Shown: positions 14,247-21,243 of the stretch, one piece after another
Layout of the letters: the number at the start of each line of letters is the position of its first letter
How positions within the stretch are numbered: the stretch's first letter is position 1
Program-made: the position numbers and the translations under genes
NCBI GenBank assembly: GCA_002701555.1
Contig: NZVS01000003.1
Coordinates: 1-21,243 of the forward strand
DNA length: 21,243 nucleotides
Direction of reading: 5' to 3'
From: Alphaproteobacteria bacterium
Lineage (GTDB): Bacteria > Pseudomonadota > Alphaproteobacteria > Micavibrionales > Micavibrionaceae
The notes under the pieces: model-generated
The model's input: only the letters and a program-made list of their open reading frames with translations
Database searches by the model: none
Told to the model about the DNA's origin: nothing

Positions 14247-15488
14247 ATGGCACGTAAAAAGCATAAAAAACTGCCGCCTGCGCCTGATGAATATCAGGGG
14301 GCTGATATTCAGTACCCAAATTTTTCTTTTGATATATATCATCGTGATGACAAGTCCCGCGCACGCCTTGGTCGATTAAACACTCCGCATGGTACAGTAG
14401 AAACACCTAACTTTATTGTTTGTGGTACGAAAGCTTCGGTAAAAGCATTGAATCCAATGCAGGTTAAAGAGGCTGGTGCTGATTTTATACTTGCCAATAC
14501 TTACCATCTTATGATTCAGCCGGGGGCCGATACCGTACAAAAACTTGGTGGCTTACATAAAATGATGAACTGGAAAGGCCCGATGTTGACAGATAGCGGC
14601 GGTTTCCAAATATATTCAATGGGTGACGGTACAGACGCGGATGAAATTAAGGGGCGCAACTATAATTCAAAACGCGGTCGCTCTTTAACAAAAATTACAG
14701 AAGAGGGTGCTGCATTCCGCTCTTACAAAGATGGTAGTAAGCTCTTCCTTTCGCCGGAAAGTGCTATGGAGATACAACGGAAGCTTGGCCCTGATTTTGT
14801 TGTACAGCTTGATGAGTGCACAGCAATGCATGTTTCCGAACAATACACCGAAGACTCTATGCATATGAGCCATAGATGGGGGGACAGATCCTTAGAGGCT
14901 TTTAATAAATCCCATGATGGAACTCAGGCTATATACGGAGTTGTGCAGGGCGGTGTATTTCAAAACCTTAGAGAACAAAGTGCGGCATTCACTGCCACGA
15001 GACCTTTTTTTGGAACAGCGATAGGTGGGACTTTCGGAGGGAACTTCGATCAGTTTTTCGAGATTGTCTCATGGTGTATGCCTCATATAGCTCAGGATAG
15101 ACCGGTGCATTTATTGGGAATTGGAACCTTCAAGGATATATTTGAATGTGTACGCCTTGGTATTGATACATTTGATTGTGTTTCTCCAACACGTATTGCA
15201 AGGCACGGTTGGGCTTTGATGAAAGGTGCGCCAGGCGAGCGCCTGAACTTGAGAAATGCAAAATACGCACATGACCAAGATCCTATCTGGCCGGAACTCG
15301 GTATACCCTGTTCGTCACAATTTTCAAAAGGATATATACATCATCTTTTTAAGGCTAATGAAAGTCTTGGAGGACAGCTACTTGCACAGCATAATATTGC
15401 TGTCATGGCCCACTTGATGCGGGAGATACGAAAAGCCATAAAAGAAAATACGCTTGATGAGTTGCAAAAAGAATGGGTTATTGAATAA
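14247..15488 (+). CDS. tgt: tRNA-guanine transglycosylase family protein, atypical (zinc cysteines lost)
   Basis: A Tgt-family TIM barrel, 413 aa, that normally exchanges guanine-34 of GUN-anticodon tRNAs for preQ1 or queuine. Catalytic parts are intact: LTDSGGFQ (Asp116), QLDECTA (Asp189), GVVQGGVFQNLR, and the nucleophile Asp310 in GIDTFDCVSPTR. Odd points follow. The zinc motif CxCxxC (E. coli Cys302/304/307) aligns to Leu351, Ile353 and Ser356, with one Cys at 355, although the His ligand is kept (His382 in AQHN). About 16 extra residues (around 127-145) lie just after SGGFQIYSM. The substrate loop LAVGEG is replaced by TFGGNF. The N-terminus has a basic extension of roughly 20 aa. It could be an active variant with different base choice, or a paralogue with another target. 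The start is forced by an in-frame stop at 14238. Confidence 0.88.
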   Translation: MARKKHKKLPPAPDEYQGADIQYPNFSFDIYHRDDKSRARLGRLNTPHGTVETPNFIVCGTKASVKALNPMQVKEAGADFILANTYHLMIQPGADTVQKLGGLHKMMNWKGPMLTDSGGFQIYSMGDGTDADEIKGRNYNSKRGRSLTKITEEGAAFRSYKDGSKLFLSPESAMEIQRKLGPDFVVQLDECTAMHVSEQYTEDSMHMSHRWGDRSLEAFNKSHDGTQAIYGVVQGGVFQNLREQSAAFTATRPFFGTAIGGTFGGNFDQFFEIVSWCMPHIAQDRPVHLLGIGTFKDIFECVRLGIDTFDCVSPTRIARHGWALMKGAPGERLNLRNAKYAHDQDPIWPELGIPCSSQFSKGYIHHLFKANESLGGQLLAQHNIAVMAHLMREIRKAIKENTLDELQKEWVIE

Positions 15489-15517
15489 AAGTTAGTTGGC
15501 TTTTTTTACAGTTGCGC

Positions 15518-15547
15518 TTGCCCTAACCTATAAAAATTTCGTATAAG
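15518..15547 (+). promoter_or_regulatory. Likely promoter of the GGDEF-like/upp gene string
   Basis: -35 TTGCCC (15518-15523) and -10 TATAAG (15542-15547, five of six) are 18 bases apart, in the 93-base gap after tgt. The next gene's ATG is at 15582. Confidence 0.5.
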
Positions 15548-15560
15548 TAATTCATACTTA
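15544..15560. promoter_or_regulatory. Inverted repeat overlapping the -10 box (candidate operator)
   Basis: TAAGTA-ATTCA-TACTTA is a perfect 6-bp inverted repeat that covers most of the -10 box and the expected transcription start. Its position suits a repressor site. The binding protein is unknown. Confidence 0.35.
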
Positions 15561-15581
15561 AAGAGTAACGAACGCGCGCAT

Positions 15582-16388
15582 ATGTCTGATTTTCATAGAT
15601 TAAAAAATTTAGTGGTCCGATGCTTGTCTGACTATTCTATTTGGGCAATGAGGGTTTCAGTAGAAGGTGGTGATGTAGAGAAATCCATGCCAACTAAAAC
15701 CTACCAAAGGCTAATAAACGCTCCGGATATGAGGTCCTCCGAGCTTTTAACAAGTGGTGAAAACATCTCAAGGGCATACACACGCTTATTTTCGGAGGCC
15801 AGCGGTCAAGATAATAAAACCGCTTTTGTTGAAGCTTTTGAAGTTTTTATATCAGAGGTTGCGGCGCTTTATTCATTAATTGAAAAACCGTCAAAGGTGG
15901 ATGCTGAAAGCGAGCTTAAATCCTTTGAAGAACTTCAAAAAGATTTTGATAGAGAAATGGAAAGATTAAGGCGGCATGGTAGTGAATTTTCACTTACCCT
16001 TATTTCCATGGAAGGTATTAAAGAGAAAGAAATCTATGAAGAGCTTTTCAATTGTCTTGTTTCTAACATGCGTGCTTTTGATGAGGTGTATAGCTTGCCT
16101 GGGAAGGGTGTAATGTTCTCACTTAAGCAAACAGACAGGAACGGCGCATTAAAGTTCATAAAAAGGAGCCAGAATTCATTTGATAAGATTTCCCAACAAA
16201 AATATGGCAAGGTTGCGGGCTTTAACAGCATAATTGCAACGCCTATACCGGGCGAGAAGTTAGGCGACTTAGTTAATGACATGACAAATGATTTGAAAAA
16301 ATGCGATCAGGAAGAGGTGAATGAGATCGTATTTAGAAAAGAGATTTCACCTTTACAAAAATACTTACAGAGCGAGGAAGGTAACTAA
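15582..16388 (+). CDS. Degenerate GGDEF-domain-like protein
   Basis: A 268-aa soluble protein. The N-terminal part (1-110) is helical and unrecognised. From about 115 to 235 it follows the fold pattern of a diguanylate cyclase GGDEF domain: ELQKDFDREMERLRRHGSEFSLTLISMEGI (helix then first strand), and FDEVYSLPGKGVMFSLKQTDRNGA, where real cyclases have RYGGDEF-x-x-x-LP-x-T-x-x-x-GA. The catalytic GGDEF signature is replaced by residues around SLPGKGV (171-177), so cyclase activity is not expected; a sensory or c-di-GMP-related role is possible. Its stop directly abuts the upp start. It has no good Shine-Dalgarno. The similarity is to the fold pattern rather than to the signature, so confidence is moderate. 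Confidence 0.5.
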   Translation: MSDFHRLKNLVVRCLSDYSIWAMRVSVEGGDVEKSMPTKTYQRLINAPDMRSSELLTSGENISRAYTRLFSEASGQDNKTAFVEAFEVFISEVAALYSLIEKPSKVDAESELKSFEELQKDFDREMERLRRHGSEFSLTLISMEGIKEKEIYEELFNCLVSNMRAFDEVYSLPGKGVMFSLKQTDRNGALKFIKRSQNSFDKISQQKYGKVAGFNSIIATPIPGEKLGDLVNDMTNDLKKCDQEEVNEIVFRKEISPLQKYLQSEEGN

Positions 16389-17036
16389 ATGCACCAAAAT
16401 GATAAATTTCCATCACTTTATATTGTGGACCATCCACTGGTTCTTGACTGTCTTACGAGATTGCGTGATGTGAATTGTGATAAAAGAATGTTCCGCGCCT
16501 GTCTTCATGATATCTCTCTTCTTATGACTTATGAGATATCCTCTGATCTTGATATCAAAGATGTAAACATGACAACACCTTTGACGGAAATGACTGGTAA
16601 ACGTTTGGCAAGACCTCCGGTTATAATTCCAATATTACGTGCAGCGCTAGGTATGACAAGCGGTGTAGAGGCATTGATACCGTCAGCGGCAACTGGTCAT
16701 ATAGGTGTTTACCGCGATGAAGAGACTAAAAAACCTGTTGAATACCTGGTTAAACTTCCGGAAGTTGATGACAGGGATATTTATATGGTTGATCCAATGC
16801 TTGCGACGGGGAATTCTGCCGTTTATGCAATGTCCATTCTTGAAAAACATGGGTGTGATCCCAAGCGTGTAAAATTTATGGGTTTGATCGCAGCTCCCGA
16901 GGGCGTAGAAACTTTCTCGAATGCATATCCGGACACTAAACTTTATTTTGCTGCGCTTGACTCCCATCTTAATGAAAAGGCCTATATTGTGCCAGGTTTA
17001 GGTGATGCTGGAGACAGATTGTTCGGCACAACCTAA
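16389..17036 (+). CDS. upp: Uracil phosphoribosyltransferase
   Basis: Pyrimidine-salvage enzyme converting uracil and PRPP to UMP (215 aa; family about 208). Visible are the conserved PPVIIPILRAALGM segment, the PRPP-binding motif VDPMLATGNSA (134-144), and the C-terminal uracil-binding YIVPGLGDAGDRLFGT (199-214). The ATG follows the preceding TAA without a gap. GAGGAAGG inside the upstream gene's end serves as the Shine-Dalgarno, so the two are translationally coupled. Confidence 0.97.
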   Translation: MHQNDKFPSLYIVDHPLVLDCLTRLRDVNCDKRMFRACLHDISLLMTYEISSDLDIKDVNMTTPLTEMTGKRLARPPVIIPILRAALGMTSGVEALIPSAATGHIGVYRDEETKKPVEYLVKLPEVDDRDIYMVDPMLATGNSAVYAMSILEKHGCDPKRVKFMGLIAAPEGVETFSNAYPDTKLYFAALDSHLNEKAYIVPGLGDAGDRLFGTT

Positions 17037-17077
17037 AAATAAAACTTAATATATTGCTTTAAGAAAACACGCTAAGA

Positions 17078-18646
17078 GTGGAAAACATAGATCATAAATT
17101 ATTGTTTAATTCCATGCCTGTACCGCGCTTTATTGTAAAGCCGGATGAGGATGGGCACTATGTTATCAAAGAAATTAATGCTCGTGCTTTAGAATATTTT
17201 AGTCGCCGAAGAGAGCATATAATCGGCAAACCTATTGTTGATTTCATGGATAGCGAAAATGCCAGGCATTTTGAGCAAGCTTTCGAAGTTTGTATGAAAC
17301 AAAAAGTTCCTGTCACAATCCAAGCGTTGCCGAGCTTTCCTGGCGGTGTAAGGGTATACGGTTTTTGGATTAACCCAATTTTAGATATTTCCGGGAATGC
17401 TGTTTTAATTGATGTTATGGCGCAACCAGATACCGCCGATGACTCTATACTCCAACGCGAGCGCGATGATGCAATATCATTATTAACCTCCATATTTGAT
17501 GTTTCCGAAGTAAGCATCGTTGTAACCGATCACCACAGGCGCATTGTACGTGTAAATGACAGCTTTGTACGCGCCTTTGGCTGGAAAAGGGATGATGTAA
17601 TTGGTGAGGACTTTTCATTTTTGATAGCGCCAGAAGAACAAGAAGTCGCTATTCGCAATCATGATCGCATGATGGAAAGTGGTATGAGGTCGTCAGGTGA
17701 GATGAAAATGTTAAGGAAAGATGGTGCTGTAGCCAATGCACTTTTTACAACGGCAACATTAGAACTTTCCCAACGACGCCGCTTTCAGGTTGCGACTATT
17801 ATGGACATTACGTTAAGGAAACAAATGGAAGTTTCTTTGCGTATGGCCAAGGAGAGGGCTGATGCTGCTAATAATGCGAAATCAAGCTTCCTTGCAAATA
17901 TGAGTCATGAACTGCGTACGCCTCTGAACGCCATTATCGGGTTCTCAGAAATAATGATGAATGAAACCTTCGGGGCTCTCGGAAGTCCCAAGTATAGTGA
18001 ATATTTGGGCGATATACATCTGAGTGCACGGCATTTATTGGAAATCATAAATGAAGTACTTGATATGTCCAAGATTGAAGCGGGTAAAGTTGATCTTGAT
18101 GAGCAACCATATAACATCAGGGATCTTATTGTATCCGTTACACGCATGATGACGTCCAGGGCCTTTACAAGTAAGGTTGAAATGATTTCCGATGTGCCTG
18201 ATGATTTACCGGGATTAAAATCTGACCCTCGGTTGATAAGGCAGGTTCTTATAAATCTTGTAAGTAATGCTATTAAATTTTCAAAAGAGGGGGGTAAAAT
18301 CCACATAAAATCCTTTATGAAAAATGATGGTGATATGATAATTTCTGTACAGGATGAGGGGATTGGTATTCCGAAAGACAAGATAAAAGATGCGCTTGAG
18401 CCTTTTGGTCAGATTACAGATTCACAACATGCGCGAGAGCAGCAGGGAACCGGGTTGGGGTTGCCGTTAGCAAAAGCAATGATAGAGCTACATGGCGGAA
18501 CTTTGTCGCTGGAATCGGATGTTGGTCAAGGCACAAAGGTTATTATCACACTACCTGAAAGACGTGTTGTCCCGCTGGAACAATTGACAGTTAATACCAG
18601 TAAAAACAAACAAAGTATTGCCGAGAAGGATGATACTGATGACTAA
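17078..18646 (+). CDS. PAS-PAS sensor histidine kinase
   Basis: A 522-aa histidine kinase without membrane segments, so cytoplasmic. There are two PAS domains: about 8-115, and about 135-250 with IVVTDHHRRIVRVNDSFVRAFGW. Next come HisKA with H-box MSHELRTPLNAIIGFSEIM (His277) and an HATPase with N-box Asn397, DEGIGI (426-431) and GTGLGL (457-462). The segment ETFGALGSPKYSEYLGDI after the H-box is typical of alphaproteobacterial kinases of the PleC/DivJ/PdhS type, so a link to cell-cycle signalling is possible but not shown. No receiver is fused or adjacent. It starts with GTG (17078) just before the first PAS domain; the next Met is at residue 13. Its last 8 bases overlap the fur start. Confidence 0.92.
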   Translation: MENIDHKLLFNSMPVPRFIVKPDEDGHYVIKEINARALEYFSRRREHIIGKPIVDFMDSENARHFEQAFEVCMKQKVPVTIQALPSFPGGVRVYGFWINPILDISGNAVLIDVMAQPDTADDSILQRERDDAISLLTSIFDVSEVSIVVTDHHRRIVRVNDSFVRAFGWKRDDVIGEDFSFLIAPEEQEVAIRNHDRMMESGMRSSGEMKMLRKDGAVANALFTTATLELSQRRRFQVATIMDITLRKQMEVSLRMAKERADAANNAKSSFLANMSHELRTPLNAIIGFSEIMMNETFGALGSPKYSEYLGDIHLSARHLLEIINEVLDMSKIEAGKVDLDEQPYNIRDLIVSVTRMMTSRAFTSKVEMISDVPDDLPGLKSDPRLIRQVLINLVSNAIKFSKEGGKIHIKSFMKNDGDMIISVQDEGIGIPKDKIKDALEPFGQITDSQHAREQQGTGLGLPLAKAMIELHGGTLSLESDVGQGTKVIITLPERRVVPLEQLTVNTSKNKQSIAEKDDTDD

Positions 18647-19040
18647 TCTCGAAAAAGAATGCGTAAAAGCGGGTCTGAAAATGACAGGTCAGCGGAAAAT
18701 TATACTTAATGTTCTCAGCCAGTCAGAAGACCACCCGTCTGTAGAAGAAATATATGAACGGTCTAAGGAGATAGATTCCTCTATTTCCATGGCTACTGTC
18801 TATAGAACTATAGGCCTCCTGCATGAGCTTGATTTAGTTATTAGACATGATTTCAAGGAAAGTTTTGCCCGTTATGAGCTAAACCACAAGGATCACTATC
18901 ATCTAATCGATATGGAAACTGGCAAGGTTATTGAATTCGAAAGCGAAGAGATAGAGCGTCTTAAGGAAAAGATAGCTGAAGAACTAGGTTACGAAGTTGT
19001 AGATTACAGGCTAGAGCTTTACGGAAAGCGGAAATCTTAA
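18639..19040 (+). CDS. fur: Fur-family metalloregulator
   Basis: A 133-aa winged-helix repressor of the Fur family that senses Fe(II) or Mn(II). Visible are the DNA-binding half TGQRKIILNVLSQSEDHPSVEEIY with recognition segment SMATVYRTIGLL (50-61), the metal-site region NHKDHYHLIDMETGKVIEF (82-100) and the C-terminal LGYEVVDYRLELYG dimer part. The structural CxxC (E. coli Cys93/96) is absent (DMETG), as in alphaproteobacterial Fur/Mur. Sequence alone does not tell Fur from Mur. The frame opens at a TTG at 18618, but ATG 18639 is preferred because AGAAGGA (18624-18630) is 8 bases upstream and the protein then starts like other Furs. It overlaps the kinase end by 8 bases, so the two are coupled. 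Confidence 0.93.
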   Translation: MTNLEKECVKAGLKMTGQRKIILNVLSQSEDHPSVEEIYERSKEIDSSISMATVYRTIGLLHELDLVIRHDFKESFARYELNHKDHYHLIDMETGKVIEFESEEIERLKEKIAEELGYEVVDYRLELYGKRKS

Positions 19041-19044
19041 AATA

Positions 19045-19392
19045 ATGGATGACCGATTGCCGGCACATGTCTGGATTGAAGCAGAGATATCAAAATGCCA
19101 AGCTAAAGGCTTAAGCGTCTATTATATCAACAAAGGATCTCTTACCGGAGGTACCTTACTCCTCAAAATCAACGGCTTGGGCAACGGCTTCAGAATATTG
19201 ACACAAATACGTGATCTTGATGGGAATCTTTCTTGGATGGATGCTTTGGGAGAAGGTGATCTGGAAGAGCGCGAGATAGATAGGTATATATCTCGGTCAA
19301 TAGAAAGAGACCCTGATATATGGGCTATTGAGATTGAGGATAAAACCTTAAAAAATCCTTTTGAAGAGAATAAGGGAGATGAATATGAGTGA
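19045..19392 (+). CDS. DUF1491 family protein
   Basis: A 115-aa cytoplasmic protein matching the DUF1491 pattern as I know it: an N-terminal LPAHVWIEAEISKCQAKG (helix), a central TLLLKINGLGNGFRILTQIRD strand pair, SWMDALG, then EREIDRYISRSIERDPDIWAIEIED near the C-terminus. Function is unknown; the family is found mainly in Alphaproteobacteria. It starts 4 bases after fur. Its last 8 bases overlap the next start, so it sits inside a coupled gene string. Confidence 0.8.
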   Translation: MDDRLPAHVWIEAEISKCQAKGLSVYYINKGSLTGGTLLLKINGLGNGFRILTQIRDLDGNLSWMDALGEGDLEEREIDRYISRSIERDPDIWAIEIEDKTLKNPFEENKGDEYE

Positions 19393-19930
19393 CAGCAAAT
19401 CCACACCCCTAATGGATGCACCGGATAAGGTAAAGTGGGAAGCTGCTTTCAGGGCCACATTGCTTGCTTCCACTACCCAGCGTCTTTATAATCTAATTGG
19501 CACGGCGGACCAGAAGGCCCAAGTCCTTATTCTTCTTAACTCTATTATAGTTCCTATTGCCTTTTCAGCCCTTTCACGTCACGAATTGGAAAAAGTAGCT
19601 ATACTGGCCATATGCACTGCCATTTATTCAATACTGATGTCAATTTTTTCGATATATCCTAAACGAAGAAGAGGGCATAAACCTGACGGTACACGAAACT
19701 TGTTGCATTTCGGTGATATTGGGCGCATGTCTGAAAAAGAGTATCTGGAAGCCTTTCAACCTATCTTTAACGACCCCCCAAGGTTTGCTGAAGAAGCTGT
19801 CAAAGATTTGCACGATATTAGCAGGCGCATACTTCTGCCAAAATTTTTCTGGTTAAAACTAGCATATATAGGTTTTTTTCTTGGTAATTTCTGTGCAGTT
19901 ATATTAGCCCTATACACAATACTTGATTAA
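19385..19930 (+). CDS. PycTM-like (DUF5706, Pycsar effector-type) membrane protein
   Basis: A 181-aa membrane protein. The helix YNLIGTADQKAQVLILLNSI (35-54) leads into membrane segment 1 (46-64); segment 2 is 71-91; a cytoplasmic part with NLLHFGDIGRMSEKEYLEAF (105-124) follows; segment 3 is 156-180. This order, especially 'TADQKA...LNSI' and 'NLL-x-FGDI-x-x-(S)-x-x-EYL', matches the PycTM/DUF5706 family. Known members act as membrane-disrupting effectors in Pycsar cyclic-nucleotide anti-phage defence. No cyclase (PycC) is adjacent, so a housekeeping role is equally likely. ATG 19385 is chosen because AGGGAG (19373-19378) is 6 bases upstream; ATG 19379 is an alternative. It overlaps the DUF1491 gene by 8 bases, and prfC follows after 11. 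Confidence 0.78.
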   Translation: MSDSKSTPLMDAPDKVKWEAAFRATLLASTTQRLYNLIGTADQKAQVLILLNSIIVPIAFSALSRHELEKVAILAICTAIYSILMSIFSIYPKRRRGHKPDGTRNLLHFGDIGRMSEKEYLEAFQPIFNDPPRFAEEAVKDLHDISRRILLPKFFWLKLAYIGFFLGNFCAVILALYTILD

Positions 19931-19941
19931 AAAGGCATAAA

Positions 19942-21243
19942 ATGACGCTTGAGAACGTAATTAAAAAGAGAAGAACTTTTGCCATCATCTCACACCCTGA
20001 TGCTGGTAAAACGACACTGACTGAAAAGCTGCTACTTTTCGGTGGTGCCATCCAATTGGCTGGTGAAGTGAAGGCCAAAGGGGACAGGCGTCGTGCGCGC
20101 TCAGACTGGATGAAGGTCGAGCAGGAACGCGGTATTTCCGTTGCGTCATCTGTCATGACGTTCGAGTATGATGATATTACCTTCAACCTTCTTGATACGC
20201 CCGGCCACGAAGACTTTAGTGAAGATACATACAGAACGCTGACTGCAGTGGATAGCGCGATCATGGTCCTGGATTCCGCCAAAGGTATTGAGGCACAGAC
20301 CTTAAAACTTTTTGAGGTATGTAGGCTTAGAAACATTCCAATCATTACATTTGTTAATAAAATGGACCGTGATGGTCAGGATGTTTTCACGCTTATGGAT
20401 GAAATTGAGCAAAAACTGGCTTTAGAAGTCGTTCCAGCAAGCTGGCCCATTGGTATGGGGCGTGACTTTAAAGGCTGTTACGACCTGTTCAACGATGACC
20501 TTATATTGTTTGATCGTGGAAAAGGCGACAAATTGACTGAAGGTATTGACTGCTCCGGTCTCGATGATCCAAAACTTGAGAAACATTTGCCCGCAGAGCA
20601 GCTTGAGCAATTACGCGAAAATGCCGAAATGGTAAGAGAGTTATGTCCTGACTTCGACCGTAAGTCTTATTTGGAAGGTCATTTGACGCCGGTTTATTTT
20701 GGAAGTGCCATTAATAATTTTGGCGTACGTGAACTTCTAAACGGATTAAAGAGCTTTGCACCAAGCCCCAGAGCTCAGAAAACCGAGGAACGCGAAATAG
20801 AGCCGGATGAAAAAAAGGTTACAGGTTTTGTGTTTAAAATTCAGGCTAATATGGACCCCAAACACAGAGATAGAATAGCCTTTACACGTATTTGTAGTGG
20901 TGTTTTTAAGCGCGGGATGAAGTTAAAACATACACGTACGGATAAAATGCTGACCATGCACTCACCACAGCTTTTCCTGGCTCAAGACAGGGAAATGGCG
21001 GAAGAGGCTTACCCAGGTGATATTATAGGTCTTCCTAACCATGGTAACTTGCGTATTGGCGATGTTTTGACCGAGGGAGAAAAGCTGACATTCACTGGTA
21101 TACCGTCGTTCGCACCTGAATTTATGCAACGTGTTATGCCTGATGACCCCATGAAGGCGAAACATCTTGGCGCTGCTCTCCAGCAACTGGCCGAGGAAGG
21201 GGTTGCCCGGGTTTTCAAACCTTTAATGGATTCTCACTGGGTT
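19942..21243 (+). CDS. prfC: Peptide chain release factor 3 (partial, cut by window end)
   Basis: The GTPase RF3, which removes RF1/RF2 from the ribosome after peptide release. 434 codons are visible, open to the window edge; the E. coli protein is 529 aa, so roughly the last fifth is missing. G-domain motifs: P-loop HPDAGKTT (18-25), switch region with QERGISVASSVM, DTPGHEDFSEDTYRTL (85-100) and NKMD (139-142). RF3-specific parts follow: SWPIGMGRDFKGCYDL, TPVYFGSAINNFGVRELL, and the domain II stretch FVFKIQANMDPKHRDRIAF. Start ATG 19942 lies 11 bases after the PycTM-like gene and matches the usual RF3 N-terminus. Confidence 0.97.
   Translation, partial: MTLENVIKKRRTFAIISHPDAGKTTLTEKLLLFGGAIQLAGEVKAKGDRRRARSDWMKVEQERGISVASSVMTFEYDDITFNLLDTPGHEDFSEDTYRTLTAVDSAIMVLDSAKGIEAQTLKLFEVCRLRNIPIITFVNKMDRDGQDVFTLMDEIEQKLALEVVPASWPIGMGRDFKGCYDLFNDDLILFDRGKGDKLTEGIDCSGLDDPKLEKHLPAEQLEQLRENAEMVRELCPDFDRKSYLEGHLTPVYFGSAINNFGVRELLNGLKSFAPSPRAQKTEEREIEPDEKKVTGFVFKIQANMDPKHRDRIAFTRICSGVFKRGMKLKHTRTDKMLTMHSPQLFLAQDREMAEEAYPGDIIGLPNHGNLRIGDVLTEGEKLTFTGIPSFAPEFMQRVMPDDPMKAKHLGAALQQLAEEGVARVFKPLMDSHWV

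Noticed and set aside
15489..15517. T-run after tgt as an intrinsic terminator
   Set aside because: No stable stem precedes the run of seven T residues.
1..21243. CRISPR arrays, insertion sequences, prophage or integrase genes
   Set aside because: No spaced repeats, terminal inverted repeats, transposase or integrase sequence was seen anywhere.

Overview
The window looks like chromosomal DNA from a low-GC alphaproteobacterium (about 40% GC by eye). The evidence is a gatC-gatA-gatB block divergent from ruvX, a Fur protein without the CxxC zinc site (as in alphaproteobacterial Fur/Mur), a DUF1491 protein (a family I know only from Alphaproteobacteria), a 'FG-LG-P-Y-EY' type histidine kinase, and a polyhydroxybutyrate (PHB) depolymerase. 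I cannot name the genus. Most genes are housekeeping. I see no insertion sequence, phage, CRISPR array or other clear sign of recent transfer. Genes are packed tightly, and no gene-free stretch exceeds 300 bases.

Layout: (1) 28-2742, plus strand: a complete bacteriophytochrome hybrid histidine kinase. (2) 2765-2856, minus: tRNA-Ser(GCU). (3) 2915-3493, minus: a solitary TerD-domain protein with its own likely promoter. (4) 3575-8797, minus: an amidotransferase operon read gatC, gatA, two paralogous secreted 8-cysteine proteins, gatB, and a short PLP-enzyme-like protein. (5) 8867-9346, plus: ruvX, running convergently into a YgjP-type metallopeptidase gene. (6) 9321-12609, minus: the metallopeptidase, a patatin-like lipase and an intracellular PHB depolymerase. 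(7) 12780-15488, plus: a CobD/CbiB-related membrane protein, rpmB and an atypical tgt. (8) 15582 to the window end, plus: a long, tightly spaced gene string of degenerate GGDEF protein, upp, PAS-PAS histidine kinase, fur, DUF1491, a stand-alone PycTM-like membrane protein, and prfC (cut by the window edge).

How the genes work together: GatCAB makes Gln-tRNA(Gln) and/or Asn-tRNA(Asn) by transamidation. RpmB, Tgt, PrfC and tRNA-Ser are other translation parts. PhaZ and the patatin lipase fit mobilisation of PHB or lipid. Two sensor kinases (red light, and an unknown PAS signal), a degenerate GGDEF protein and Fur form a regulatory layer.

The least explained items are four. The 8-cysteine exported protein pair is nested inside the gat operon. 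The PycTM-like protein belongs to a family known from cyclic-nucleotide anti-phage defence, but no cyclase is visible here. The Tgt has lost the three cysteine zinc ligands and carries an insertion near its active site. The GatB stop codon lies in frame with, and only two codons before, the TTG start of the PLP-like gene.
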